64,000 nucleotides of DNA from JBKQVT01 sp052139835 (GTDB lineage: Bacteria; Planctomycetota; Planctomycetia; Pirellulales; Thermoguttaceae), in NCBI GenBank assembly GCA_052139835.1, contig JBKQVT010000089.1, forward strand, positions 1 to 64,000, in the 5' to 3' direction. This document shows, piece after piece, positions 44,747-54,400 of the stretch (positions within the stretch are counted from its first letter, which is position 1; each line of letters opens with the position of its first letter). Below the pieces are notes generated by a model. That model saw nothing but the letters and a program-made list of their open reading frames with translations. It ran no database searches and was not told the origin of the DNA. A program made the position numbers and the translations under genes.

Positions 44747-44785
44747 TTGCAAAATGCAAAATGTAAAGTGAAAAATGTAAAACGA
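44747..44785. repeat. AT-rich direct repeat
   Basis: Near-tandem 'tgcaaaatg' and 'aaaatgtaaa' words (TGCAAAATGCAAAATGTAAA and GTGAAAAATGTAAAACG). A related inverted stretch is at about 44823-44855 (CAATTTGCATTCTTGATTC). It stands out in GC-rich surroundings and encodes nothing evident. Confidence 0.45.
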
Positions 44786-44906
44786 AGGAGATTTCCCAAC
44801 TCGCGTTGCGGCGGCCTTGGACGTTGCAATTTGCATTCTTGATTCTTCATTTTGCACTGTCCGAACATGCGCGCGAAGCGCGCAGAAATCCCGGCCTGGG
44901 ACCCTA

Positions 44907-44942
44907 GCCCTCACCCTAACCCTCTCCCGGAGGGAGAGGGGA
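44907..44942. repeat. REP-like palindrome, copy 1
   Basis: GCCCTCACCCTAACCCTCTC then CCGGAGGGAGAGGGGA. The part CCCTCTCCC/GGGAGAGGG is a 9-bp stem with a 3-nt loop. A copy with 34 of 36 identical bases lies at 59294-59329 inside a coding gene. Confidence 0.8.
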
Positions 44943-44952
44943 CGGCTCGTTC

Positions 44953-45714
44953 TTAGTGCTTCCCGTAGTTCATCGGGGTGCCTTTGCGCTGGGCGAGGAT
45001 ATAGGCCTCCAGGGCCCGCATCTTGGGGCCATCGGGGTCCAGTTTGGCGCCGCGGACCGGGTTTTCCACGCACCAGTTGATCATGTCGCGCAACAGGACC
45101 ACGCGGCCCAACTGGGCCTGGAACTTGGGATAGGTCTCCGGGTGGGTATTGGCGGCGTTGGGATGGCACATATCGCAGGAAACCGCCACCGTGCTCCCCA
45201 GGGCGTCGGCATCATGGAAGGTCCGCGAGCCCTCGGCCACGAACTTGTCGGTCTCGCGGGCCCAGACGAGGAGATCGCGCTCGGTGAAGTTGCCGTAGGT
45301 GTCGCCCTTGGCCTGGCCGCCCTGGAGCAAATCGGCGTTGTCGGCGGGGGGCTTCAAGCCGTGTCGTTCCTTCTCCTCTGCCACCCAATGCGCCTCGGGG
45401 TGACTGCGTTTCCACTGGTCCAGCAGGCTATCGGCCAGCGGCTGGCCCTTCATCCCCTTGGAAACCTCGACGGCGGCGCCGCCGTCGCACGCCCCGACCT
45501 TGACGGTCTCCTCATCCTCCTTGGAGGCCGTGGCGGCGGTCTTGGCCGGCGCGGTACCGGTCTGCGGCGCAGACGCGGGGGCGGCTTCCGGCGGGGCGGG
45601 GCCCTTCGACGGCGCGCCGGACTCGCCACACCCGGCCAGAAATGCCGTCAACAGCAGACACGCGGCGCCGACGACGACGCCCCAGACCGGGCATCGGATC
45701 AATGTATTGTTCAT
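44953..45714 (-). CDS. Monoheme cytochrome c lipoprotein
   Basis: 253 residues. A lipoprotein signal (LLLTAFLAGCGES) is followed by an Ala/Pro linker and a cytochrome domain. The heme motif CDMCH is at residues 180-184. The C-terminal motif with CVENPVRGAKLDPDGPKMRA carries a Met that may be the sixth ligand. It is an exported electron carrier of the same operon as the diheme peroxidase and the phosphoesterase. AAGGAG precedes the ATG. Confidence 0.85.
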   Translation of the reverse strand: MNNTLIRCPVWGVVVGAACLLLTAFLAGCGESGAPSKGPAPPEAAPASAPQTGTAPAKTAATASKEDEETVKVGACDGGAAVEVSKGMKGQPLADSLLDQWKRSHPEAHWVAEEKERHGLKPPADNADLLQGGQAKGDTYGNFTERDLLVWARETDKFVAEGSRTFHDADALGSTVAVSCDMCHPNAANTHPETYPKFQAQLGRVVLLRDMINWCVENPVRGAKLDPDGPKMRALEAYILAQRKGTPMNYGKH

Positions 45715-45735
45715 GGTTCCACTCCTTGCCTGTTT

Positions 45736-46854
45736 TCAATAGGAAGACCGGTTGGGCTTCGGGGGAGCGCCCTGTTTGCCCCAACTGGCGGTGTAGGCGC
45801 TGCTGACGGTGATGGGGTTGCGGTTCCACAAGGCGTAGACCTTGTCGACCAAACCATCCGCGTGCACGCGGACCTCGCCGTCGCCGCAGCCGTCGTTGGG
45901 GTCGAAGGGGTCGGGACGGCTCATCTGGATGGTCAACTCCGGCAGGCCCTCGGGGGCGTAGGGCCAGGGCCAGGCGGTCGACAACATGCCGTGGAAATGA
46001 ATGTTGCCGATGCGGTTGGTCAACAACTGGTGGGTGTGCCCGTGGAGCACCACCACGTGCTGGAACCGCTTGAGGATCGCCTGGACCTCCTCCGCGTCGT
46101 CGGTCCAGAAGTTCCAGTTTTTGTACAGTTTGTAGAGCGGCGAGTGCGAGAAGACGATGACGCGGGCGTCATCGGCCAGCCCGGCCAGGTCCTTCTTGAG
46201 CCAATCGCGCTGCTCTTCACCCACGGTAAAGCGGCTCTGAAAGGCGTTGTCCAGGCCGGCCACGGTGTTCATTCGCTCCAGGGGCGACATGCCGCGGGCG
46301 GTCCAGAAGTCGGCTTCCACCACGCTGTTGAGGACGACGAAGTGGACTCCCTTGTGGTCGAACGAATAGGTCGGTTTGCCGAACATCTCCTGCCAGCGCC
46401 GGCCCAGGTCGAAGTACCAGTCGTGCTCGCCGACCATGACCTTCAGCGGGGCCTTGACGTTCTTGAGGATCGCGGCGCCCAGTGCGAGCTGTTCGGGCTG
46501 GCCGAGCTGCGCCAAGTCGCCGCCGTAGAAAACGAAGTCGGGCTGGGGGTCGAGGTGGTTGACGTCGTCGACCGCGCGGAGCAGGCCGCGCACGAAGCGG
46601 TCGTTCACCTTTTTCTCGTACAAGTGCGAGTCCGAGATGTAGGCGAAGCGGAAGGCCGGTTTCGACTGGGGGCCCTCCTTATCGTCCGCCACGGCCACCG
46701 GCGTGAACGAGTGCGGGGCAAGCAGGCCGGCCGTCGCCCCCAGGGCCGCCGCCGACACCTTCAAAAAGGAGCGGCGGTCGAGATTCCGCAGGCCATGGAA
46801 GAACTGCCGGCGCCCCTCCAGGTACTTGGTCTCCACGCTCTTATGCGCAGCCAT
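45736..46854 (-). CDS. Tat-exported metallophosphoesterase
   Basis: 372 residues. The Tat signal DRRSFLKVSAAALGATAG lies at about residues 26-44. Calcineurin-like metal motifs are ISDSH, YGGDL, VGEHD (in place of GNHD), FSHSP and HGHTH. It should hydrolyse phosphoesters in the periplasm with a dinuclear metal site; the substrate is unknown. The start is six bases after the peroxidase gene, with AAGGAG in the overlap region. Confidence 0.9.
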   Translation of the reverse strand: MAAHKSVETKYLEGRRQFFHGLRNLDRRSFLKVSAAALGATAGLLAPHSFTPVAVADDKEGPQSKPAFRFAYISDSHLYEKKVNDRFVRGLLRAVDDVNHLDPQPDFVFYGGDLAQLGQPEQLALGAAILKNVKAPLKVMVGEHDWYFDLGRRWQEMFGKPTYSFDHKGVHFVVLNSVVEADFWTARGMSPLERMNTVAGLDNAFQSRFTVGEEQRDWLKKDLAGLADDARVIVFSHSPLYKLYKNWNFWTDDAEEVQAILKRFQHVVVLHGHTHQLLTNRIGNIHFHGMLSTAWPWPYAPEGLPELTIQMSRPDPFDPNDGCGDGEVRVHADGLVDKVYALWNRNPITVSSAYTASWGKQGAPPKPNRSSY

Positions 46855-46860
46855 GGCCGA

Positions 46861-48222
<1,362 letters not shown>

Positions 48223-48673
48223 AGGTACGGTCCTCCAGAAAAGGCATGGACCAGAAAACCGGCGACTTGAAGCTCTCTAGCTATAGACTATTTGATAGTT
48301 TCTGTCAACCAGCCCGGCGCGCCAACGGCAAGGGCAGCTTCGGGAAAGACGACTGTCAGGACCGGCAGGCCAGACATTCCTATCTGGCTGGAAAAGAGAG
48401 GCACGAGTGCCTGTCCTCGTGTGAATGACAGGCAGGAATGCCTGTCCTCCTGGTATATATAGGGGGCTGCGGCGGGCATTTGTTTTCCTGCCCCCCTGAT
48501 CGGCGTACTGCAAATCCCGCGGGGTGGTCTGCGGCATCTCGGGATTCGCGCCATTCGCGGATCCCATTAGGCTAATGGGCGATGATGCGATCGGCACCAT
48601 GGTCGCCTGCCCGGCTGTTCGAATGAGGGATTTTCGGCCGCGGCGGCCAGTCACCTAGCGAGAGGAGAAAACC
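48223..48673. other. Intergenic region with palindromes
   Basis: About 450 bp between the divergent peroxidase and sigma-factor genes. It contains a REP-like cluster at 48370-48446 and a long segment with no recognisable gene. A possible plus-strand promoter near the sigma factor start was not resolved. Confidence 0.5.
48370..48446. repeat. REP-like palindrome cluster
   Basis: Three near-tandem palindromes: CCAGACATTCCTATCTGG (48370-48387), GGCACGAGTGCC (48400-48411) and GACAGGCAGGAATGCCTGTC (48427-48446). They share the words 'ggaatgcctgtc' or 'cattcctatctgg' and look like units of one dispersed family. Confidence 0.65.
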
Positions 48674-49786
48674 ATGCACCAGGCCAACGTGAACCACACC
48701 GCTGAACTACGCGGCGCGCGGCGATTCAGCCTCGTGTCTTGGGAGAGGCCGATCGGATGGACCGGCTCGAGTCAATCCTCTTCGGCGCGGCAGCCGTTGG
48801 GCGAAGAGGCCCGGCGGAGGATTTTCGCGCAGCACCAGAAGGGCGAATCGATCGAGGCTTTGGCCCGGCGGTTTCGCCGGCCGCGGGCGTGCATTGCCCG
48901 GCTGGTGAAGACGATGCGGGCGGAGCGGATTGTGGAATTGCCGCTGGATTTCATCCCCCATCGGCAGTTTCCCCGGATCTTGCGCGCCAAGGCGGAGCAG
49001 GAGGTTCTCGGACCGCCGCCGGCCGGAGAGGCGGCGCCGTTGGTGCGCCCGCCCAAGGGCGTGCCCGCCTACCTCGGCGCCCTCTACGAGATCCCGTTGC
49101 TGACGCGGACGCAGGAGGCCCATCTCTTCCGCAAGATGAACTACTTGAAGTACAAGGCCGCCCGGCTGCGCAAGCTCCTCGATCCCCAGCGGCCGAAGCA
49201 GGCCCTGATGGACGAGATCGAGAAGTGCCACGGCGAGGCCATGGCCACGCGGAACCAGATCATCCGCGCGAACCTGCGGCTGGTGGTGTCGATCGCCAAG
49301 CGGTGTCTGGCCGGCCGTGACGCCTTCTTCGAATTGGTCAGCGACGGCAACATCTCGCTGTTCCGCGCCGTGGAGAAGTTCGATTTCGCCCGCGGCTACG
49401 CCTTCGGCACCTATGCCGCCTGGGCGATCGTCAACGGATTCGCCCGCTCGACGCTGACCGATTATCGCCGCCGCGAGCGTTTCCGGACCAATCACGGTGA
49501 GACGGTCGTGTCGGCAGTGGACCGCCGCCACGGCCAGGACGCCCGCGAGGCGGAGCAGTGCCAACGGCCCGCCCAGGTGGCCGTCATCCTCGAGAGCCTC
49601 GACCGGCGGGAGCGGGAGATCATCGTGCGACGCTTCGGGCTGCGCCGCGGCAGCCAGCCGCTGACGCTGGCGGAGATCAGCTCCGAGCTCGGCGTGACCA
49701 AGGAACGCATCCGGCAGCTCGAATCGCGTGCCCTCGACAAGCTGCGGCGGCGGGCGGTGGCGGCCAACATCGAGTGCCCCGCCTGA
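48674..49786 (+). CDS. RNA polymerase sigma-70 factor (RpoD/SigA-like, group 2 or 3)
   Basis: 370 residues; GAGGAG precedes the ATG. Region 1.2-like part VPAYLGALYEIPLLTRTQEA, region 2 NLRLVVSIAKRCLAGRDAFF followed by ELVSDGNISLFRAVEKFDFA and RGYAFGTYAAWAIVNGFARS, region 4 LTLAEISSELGVTKERIRQL with ESRALDKLRRR. The N-terminal HTH-like stretch (EEARRRIFAQHQKGESIEAL) is typical of the planctomycete versions. Region 3 is shortened. An accessory sigma factor; target genes unknown. Confidence 0.92.
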   Translation: MHQANVNHTAELRGARRFSLVSWERPIGWTGSSQSSSARQPLGEEARRRIFAQHQKGESIEALARRFRRPRACIARLVKTMRAERIVELPLDFIPHRQFPRILRAKAEQEVLGPPPAGEAAPLVRPPKGVPAYLGALYEIPLLTRTQEAHLFRKMNYLKYKAARLRKLLDPQRPKQALMDEIEKCHGEAMATRNQIIRANLRLVVSIAKRCLAGRDAFFELVSDGNISLFRAVEKFDFARGYAFGTYAAWAIVNGFARSTLTDYRRRERFRTNHGETVVSAVDRRHGQDAREAEQCQRPAQVAVILESLDRREREIIVRRFGLRRGSQPLTLAEISSELGVTKERIRQLESRALDKLRRRAVAANIECPA

Positions 49787-49811
49787 CGATTTGCCGATCT
49801 GCCGGCCTGGA

Positions 49812-49840
49812 TTGCTCCTTTCCGTACTTGCTCGTATAAT
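49812..49840 (+). promoter_or_regulatory. Sigma-70-type promoter of the DUF5678/protease pair
   Basis: TTGCTC at 49812-49817, 17-bp spacer, perfect TATAAT at 49835-49840. The next gene starts 47 bp downstream. Confidence 0.7.
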
Positions 49841-49886
49841 AGGGCTTGGCGGCAGAGTTGGCGGCTAGGCAAGACAGGAAGCAAAC

Positions 49887-50138
49887 ATGGCGTCCAAGCA
49901 GTCGAGGGAACTGGCGAGCCGGGCAATTACGATCTATGAGCAGAAGCTCAAGAGCCGGTTGGAATCCACCAACCCGAACGATTTCGTGGCCATCGAGGCC
50001 GAATCCGGTGATTTCTATTTGGGCAAGACCTTGAGCGAGGCGATCCAGGCCGCCCGCACGGCACATCCCAATCGCCTGCCGTTCGCCCTTCGCGTCGGTC
50101 ACGAATCCACCGTAGAACTCGGCGCGATGCGCCCATGA
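49887..50138 (+). CDS. DUF5678-like small protein (83 aa)
   Basis: Starts MASKQSRELASRAITIYEQK after AGGAA. Its core has NDFVAIEAESGDFYLGKTLS then EAIQAARTAHPN, and a C-terminal RVGHESTVELGA, as in the DUF5678 family. It overlaps the aspartic-protease gene by four bases (ATGA). The two often occur together and may act as a pair; the role is unknown. Confidence 0.75.
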   Translation: MASKQSRELASRAITIYEQKLKSRLESTNPNDFVAIEAESGDFYLGKTLSEAIQAARTAHPNRLPFALRVGHESTVELGAMRP

Positions 50139-50497
50139 ACGGCGAAGTCGACAGCTCAGCGCGAGCACTGATTGTTCTGCGCGTGAGGTCGTCCCCAAAC
50201 GCCGAGGCAGCCCCGTTGATTGCCTGGGTGGATACAGCTTTCACAGGCGAACTTGTCATTCCCCAACGGACCGTTGAGACGCTCGGATTACAACGGTCGG
50301 CCGCAGTGACGGCGGGACTGGCGGATGGAACACGCGTCGTGCTGGAGACCTACAGTTGTGTCGTTGAGTGGTTTGGTCGTGAGCGGATTGTTGAGGTCGT
50401 TGGAAACGACGGGCAGTTCCCATTGCTCGGCGTGGGCCTGCTGCACGATCGAAGGCTGGAAATCGATTATCGTTCGCGGACGCTATCAATCGAGTGA
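50135..50497 (+). CDS. Retropepsin-like aspartic protease (clan AA)
   Basis: A 120-residue single-domain protein. The catalytic motif is AWVDTAFTGELVIP with Asp33 (D-T-A in place of the more common D-T-G), and the closing strand GVGLLHDRRLEIDY is conserved. Retropepsin-type proteins work as dimers of one domain. Coupled to the preceding small gene. No toxin-antitoxin evidence was found. Confidence 0.78.
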   Translation: MNGEVDSSARALIVLRVRSSPNAEAAPLIAWVDTAFTGELVIPQRTVETLGLQRSAAVTAGLADGTRVVLETYSCVVEWFGRERIVEVVGNDGQFPLLGVGLLHDRRLEIDYRSRTLSIE

Positions 50498-50730
50498 CGA
50501 CTGCCTCCAATAACGGTCTTTTTCGATGGTGGGACGTCGTCGCGTCGCGTTTAGTCACGGGTGCCGCCGGCTGGAAACAGCAAATCCTCGACGTGTGGCT
50601 GGAACCGGGAGAAGCACCGCGGAACGCCCGTCGCCTCCATTTGCGGAGCAACCACCTCGCAATCATAATAGAAGGTCGCACTGCCGTTGCGGTCAGGGCG
50701 CGTTTCCTCCCGAAAATCCCAGGTGGTCCC

Positions 50731-51741
50731 ATGTTCGTTCCGTGGAAAACTCTCCCGTCGGCCAGCCGGCGTTGGTCCTTGCCGGCCGGGTTGCTGCTGA
50801 TGACCGTCGGGCTGCTGCGGCCCGCCGCGGCCCAGGTCGAGAAACCCGCCGGCACGAGCGAAAACCGCAACCGCGGCACCGTGCAGATCGTGTTCTCCGG
50901 CGACGTCATGCTGGACGCCGGCCCAGGCCACGCAATCGCCCATGGAGAAGACCCCTTCGCCGAGCTGGCCCCCATTCTACAAGGCGCGGATATCGCCGTC
51001 TGCAACCTGGAGTGCGTGGTTGCCCGGCATGGCTACGGCACGCACGTCCTGAAACCGTACACGTTCAAGGCCAGGCCGGAATGTATCCCCGTGCTGGCGC
51101 GATACTTCTCCGCGGTCGGCGTGGCCAACAACCATTCCGGCGATTACGGCCCGGACGGCCTGTTGGAGGAGCTGACGCAGTTGGAGAAAGGGCGCCTGCC
51201 CTATTTCGGCGGCGGCCGCGATCGCAAGGAGGCCTACCGGCCGTTGATCTTGGAGCGCAACGGCCGGCGGGTGGCGCTGTTGGGCTACGACGGCTTTCCA
51301 CCACGGTCTTTTGAAGCCGGCGATCATCGCCCCGGCGTCGCCTGGCTCACGCCCGAGGCCGCGGTCGCCGGCATCAAGGCGGCGCGGGCCGAGTTTCACG
51401 CCGACCTGGTGATCCCCATGCTGCACTGGGGCCGCGAGATCCATGCGGCGCCCGAGCAGTCGCAGAGAACCCTCGCCCACAGCTTGATCGACGCCGGCGC
51501 CGACGCGGTCATCGGCGCCCATCCCCACGTTACGCAAACCGTCGACGTCTATAAAGGGCGGCCGATCATTTACAGCCTGGGCAACCTGGTGTTCGACTAT
51601 TACCCCGCCGATCCGCTGCTCTGGACGGGCTGGGTCGTGCGCCTCAGCTTCTCGAAGTCCGGGTTTTCCGACCTCGAGACGTTCGTCGTGGAAATCGACC
51701 GCACGGGCATTCCCCACCTGACGCCGAAGACAACGAAGTAG
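50731..51741 (+). CDS. CapA-family metallophosphatase-like exported protein
   Basis: 336 residues from the ATG at 50731, which follows AGGTGG. The signal peptide is ASRRWSLPAGLLLMTVGLLR. The CapA (poly-gamma-glutamate synthesis) fold shows FSGDVMLDAG, NLECVVA, VANNHSGDYGPDG (family N-H-x-x-D), HWGREIH and GAHPHVTQ. Some CapA proteins act in polymer synthesis and others as phosphatases. No capB or capC is present. Confidence 0.85.
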   Translation: MFVPWKTLPSASRRWSLPAGLLLMTVGLLRPAAAQVEKPAGTSENRNRGTVQIVFSGDVMLDAGPGHAIAHGEDPFAELAPILQGADIAVCNLECVVARHGYGTHVLKPYTFKARPECIPVLARYFSAVGVANNHSGDYGPDGLLEELTQLEKGRLPYFGGGRDRKEAYRPLILERNGRRVALLGYDGFPPRSFEAGDHRPGVAWLTPEAAVAGIKAARAEFHADLVIPMLHWGREIHAAPEQSQRTLAHSLIDAGADAVIGAHPHVTQTVDVYKGRPIIYSLGNLVFDYYPADPLLWTGWVVRLSFSKSGFSDLETFVVEIDRTGIPHLTPKTTK

Positions 51742-51757
51742 GGTGGCGCCCGGCAAT

Positions 51758-53407
51758 CTACTCCTTTTCGGACGTGTCGTTCTCAGTCGTGAGCTGCGTC
51801 TTGCGGAGGATCGTCGGTTGCGCGTCGTCTACCGCAAACGGCCCGGCACTGAGCTTCACGCGCACTTCATATCGGTCGGCCAACACCGCGGGTACCCGCC
51901 ACGGGTACTGACAGGTGAAACCTCACCCATACTCGAAGTTGCCCTGGGCGACCACTTTGTCTTTCGCTCCGGTGATCGTGACCTTGGGCTTATCGGGGCG
52001 ACGCCCATTGAGCACCAGGTTCGAGACCACCTCGCCCTCGGCGCCGATGATCGCCAGGCCGAGGTAGGCCGTTTCGTTGGCCAAGGTGACCGTGACGCGG
52101 GGTTTGTAGGGCGGACCGAACCCCAACGTCGTCGTCTTTCCCGCCTCCACCCGCAGAGGCTTGCCCTCCTTGGTGCCCTGGGCGGAAACCGTGCACACCC
52201 CGGCCGGCCCATACATGGGTTCGGGATTGCCAAACAGTGTGGACAGGAGGGCCTTTGCCAGGGCGTCGGCCAGCGACGGGCCGCCGGACTTGGTCGCCTT
52301 CTGCTTGCTCGGCTCCTTCCAGTCCCTGACGGTGACGGTGTACGACAGCAGCCGCCACCGGCCGGCCGGGATTTCGACCGGCCGCGACTTCTCCAAGGTC
52401 AACGAAACGACGCCCACGTCGCCGCCCAACTCCACCGTGCAGGGGGCTTGGGGACTGGTGACCTTTCCCATCGGCAGCGCGGAAGGCCCGCAGGTCAACT
52501 CGTCGCCGCTGGGCGAGACCTTCAGCTCGTACGCTTTGCCGCCCAGCGTGTTTACCTTGCAAAGCGGGATGCGGGTCGGGCTGGCCGCCGCCGGGGCCCG
52601 CGACGCGCCGGCCGGAACTTGGGCGTCCTCGATCCACAGCACGTCGCCGGGGGTCGCATAAATCCGCCCCTCGCTGTCGCGGACGTTTTCCGTGTAGGAA
52701 GTCACGTCGTCGAAGCGCCCGTTGCTGTTGGCGTCCAGCACGATCACCTTCCACTTCTTCCCCTCCAGCACCACCTCGCCCCGGCGGTAGACGGCCGAAG
52801 TCAGCGAGGCAACCACCGTCCAGTGCGGCGCGCTTCCATAGGCCACGACTTGGAAGAAAAACGAGTAGTCGAGCTTCTTTCCCCCCAGGTCGACCGCCAA
52901 GTCCACGCGGGGAAACATGGTCTGCGCATATCCCGCGGCAATGCCCCGCGGCCCGGCCGGCGTCTCGGCGTCGATGGGCTTGGCGTCGGCCAGGTCGCCG
53001 TCGCCGTGCAGATCGAAGTAGAGGCGATCGTAGCCCTTCGACTTCTTGCCTTTCTGGTCCAGGACGAAGCCGTACTCCTTGGAGCCCAGCTTCGCCAGGC
53101 CGCGCAAGGGATGCTCGGCCACGTACTTCTTCGGCTCCTTCTTCACGAGGTCCTTGAAATGCGCGGAGGCGTCGTTGCCAAAATCGCTGGTCGCGACGAA
53201 TGCCGGGGAGTCCCCCGCGTTCGGCCAAAGGAGACGCTGCGGGTTAACCTGGTAGTAGCGGAAGTCGGCGGGCATCACGCCGGCGCGCATCGGCTCCAGC
53301 CGCACCAACTCCAGTTTGCAATGCTGGGGCGGTTCCGCGCAGGCCTGCGGGGCCAGCGCCGCGGCCCCTACGGCCGCCACGCCAAAGAGCAGGGACAAGC
53401 GATTCAT
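51758..53407 (-). CDS. Candidate selenoprotein, exported, with in-frame UGA at residue 495
   Basis: The ATG at 53407 (after CCAGGTG) gives a signal peptide MNRLSLLFGVAAVGAAALAP. The first 494 residues show Asp-rich loops that look like calcium or dockerin-type motifs (DLHGDGDLAD, DANSNGRFDD) and beta-rich segments. They end in KVVAQGNFEYG, then UGA at 51925-51923. The frame then goes on: GFTCQYPWRVPAVLADRYEV, RVKLSAGPFAVDDAQPTILR, KTQLTTENDTSEKE and TAG at 51758. Codons after the UGA keep the G+C-rich third position and the pattern of a beta-rich domain. A SECIS-like hairpin lies 14 nt downstream. The Sec would form U-x3-C with Cys499. If it is not decoded, the product is the 494-residue form. 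The family itself is not recognised. Confidence 0.72.
51892..51908 (-). promoter_or_regulatory. Predicted bacterial SECIS element
   Basis: On the minus strand the RNA has GUACCCG, loop UGG, CGGGUAC: a perfect 7-bp stem. The loop begins 22 nt after the UGA and carries a G at its second position. That fits the published general bacterial SECIS model (short loop with a G among the first two bases, stem of 4-16 bp, loop 16-37 nt after UGA). Lower pairing CACC/GGUG (51917-51914 with 51887-51884) may extend the structure. Confidence 0.65.
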
Positions 53408-53434
53408 CGTGGCACCTGGGAAATCGGGGTTTTT

Positions 53435-53450
53435 TGCCACGCGCGTGGCA
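53435..53450. promoter_or_regulatory. 16-bp palindrome in the leader of the selenoprotein gene
   Basis: TGCCACGCGCGTGGCA is a perfect palindrome, 28-43 bp upstream of the ATG and downstream of the -10 box. It could be an operator or an RNA hairpin that affects translation. Confidence 0.55.
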
Positions 53451-53485
53451 GGGCCTCTGCCGGAAAATTCCCGTCCATGGCCGGT

Positions 53486-53515
53486 ATTGTAGCACGTCCC
53501 GCCGGGCATGTCCAA
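53486..53515 (-). promoter_or_regulatory. Sigma-70-type promoter of the selenoprotein gene
   Basis: On the minus strand, TTGGAC (53515-53510), 18-bp spacer, TACAAT (53491-53486). The start codon is about 79 bp downstream, so the gene can be transcribed apart from its upstream neighbours. Confidence 0.6.
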
Positions 53516-53530
53516 CCAGGCGCCGCGGCC

Positions 53531-54382
53531 CTACGGCGGCGTAATCTGGATGATGGGCTTGTCCCGCTCTTGAAACACCGTGCCCACGGAGAGGGCCCGG
53601 CAGTTGGCACATTCCAGGCAGCGGATGCAGCGGAGATCGCTCCCCCGCCGCTCGGAAGGCCCGTGGTATTTGCACAGGTCGCGGCACAAGTCGCAGTCGT
53701 TGCAGCGGGCCGGCTGAAAGCGCAGGAACATCAGCGAGAAGTAATTACAGACGCTGAAGAAGGCCCCCAGCGGGCACAACAGCGTACACCAAGGTCGCCA
53801 CATAAACAGCGACGCCGCAATAAATGCGATCAGGATGGCCGCCTTGGTCCAACTCAGCCAGACGATGCCGTGGCCGGCCATCGACTGTTGCACGCTATAG
53901 GGGACCGATGCCTCCAGGGCCCCGGCCGGGCAGAGCCGGCAAACGAAAAACCAGGACCCCTCGCCGAAGAAGTAGGGCAGCAGCAGCACCAGCCCCAAGA
54001 GGACGGCATAGCGCGTCCATCCCAGGAATGCGGGGAGGCGGAACTTGGGCAGTGGAATTTTTCCCAGCAGGTCCTGGAGCAGCCCGAACGGACAGGCCCA
54101 GCCGCACACCAGGCTGCCGAAGATCGCCCCGACCACCAGCAGCGTCCCCACCGCCAGCAGCGGGATTGCGTGCAGCGCGCTATAATTGGCCAAAATGCCG
54201 ATCGGACAGGAAAGGGTGGCCAGCGGGCAGGAATAGCAGTGGAACACCGGCGCGCAGAGGCCGTGCCATTGCAGCGGCAGCGGCTCCAGCCATGCCAGCA
54301 GGAACCCCAACTGGACCCAGATCCGCCAGCGGGCCAGCCGCCACGCCTTCCGCCCCAGGTTGTTCTTGATCATGGACACCAT
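53531..54382 (-). CDS. NapH/CcoG-type polyferredoxin membrane protein
   Basis: 283 residues with four or five membrane segments. Two CxxxCP-type motifs border them (CGWACPFGLLQD and CRLCPAGALE), with LCPLGAFF as another. The C-terminus carries two [4Fe-4S] ferredoxin-type groups: CNDCDLCRDLC and CIRCLECANC. The family passes electrons from quinol or cytoplasmic donors to periplasmic reductases. In this place it may feed the exported selenoprotein, which is inference from position only. Confidence 0.9.
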   Translation of the reverse strand: MVSMIKNNLGRKAWRLARWRIWVQLGFLLAWLEPLPLQWHGLCAPVFHCYSCPLATLSCPIGILANYSALHAIPLLAVGTLLVVGAIFGSLVCGWACPFGLLQDLLGKIPLPKFRLPAFLGWTRYAVLLGLVLLLPYFFGEGSWFFVCRLCPAGALEASVPYSVQQSMAGHGIVWLSWTKAAILIAFIAASLFMWRPWCTLLCPLGAFFSVCNYFSLMFLRFQPARCNDCDLCRDLCKYHGPSERRGSDLRCIRCLECANCRALSVGTVFQERDKPIIQITPP

Positions 54383-54400
54383 GACCTGCGGTTAGTTCAC

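Noticed and set aside
54174..54188. TATAAT-like box near 54178
   Set aside because: It is inside the polyferredoxin gene and on the wrong strand for any start nearby.
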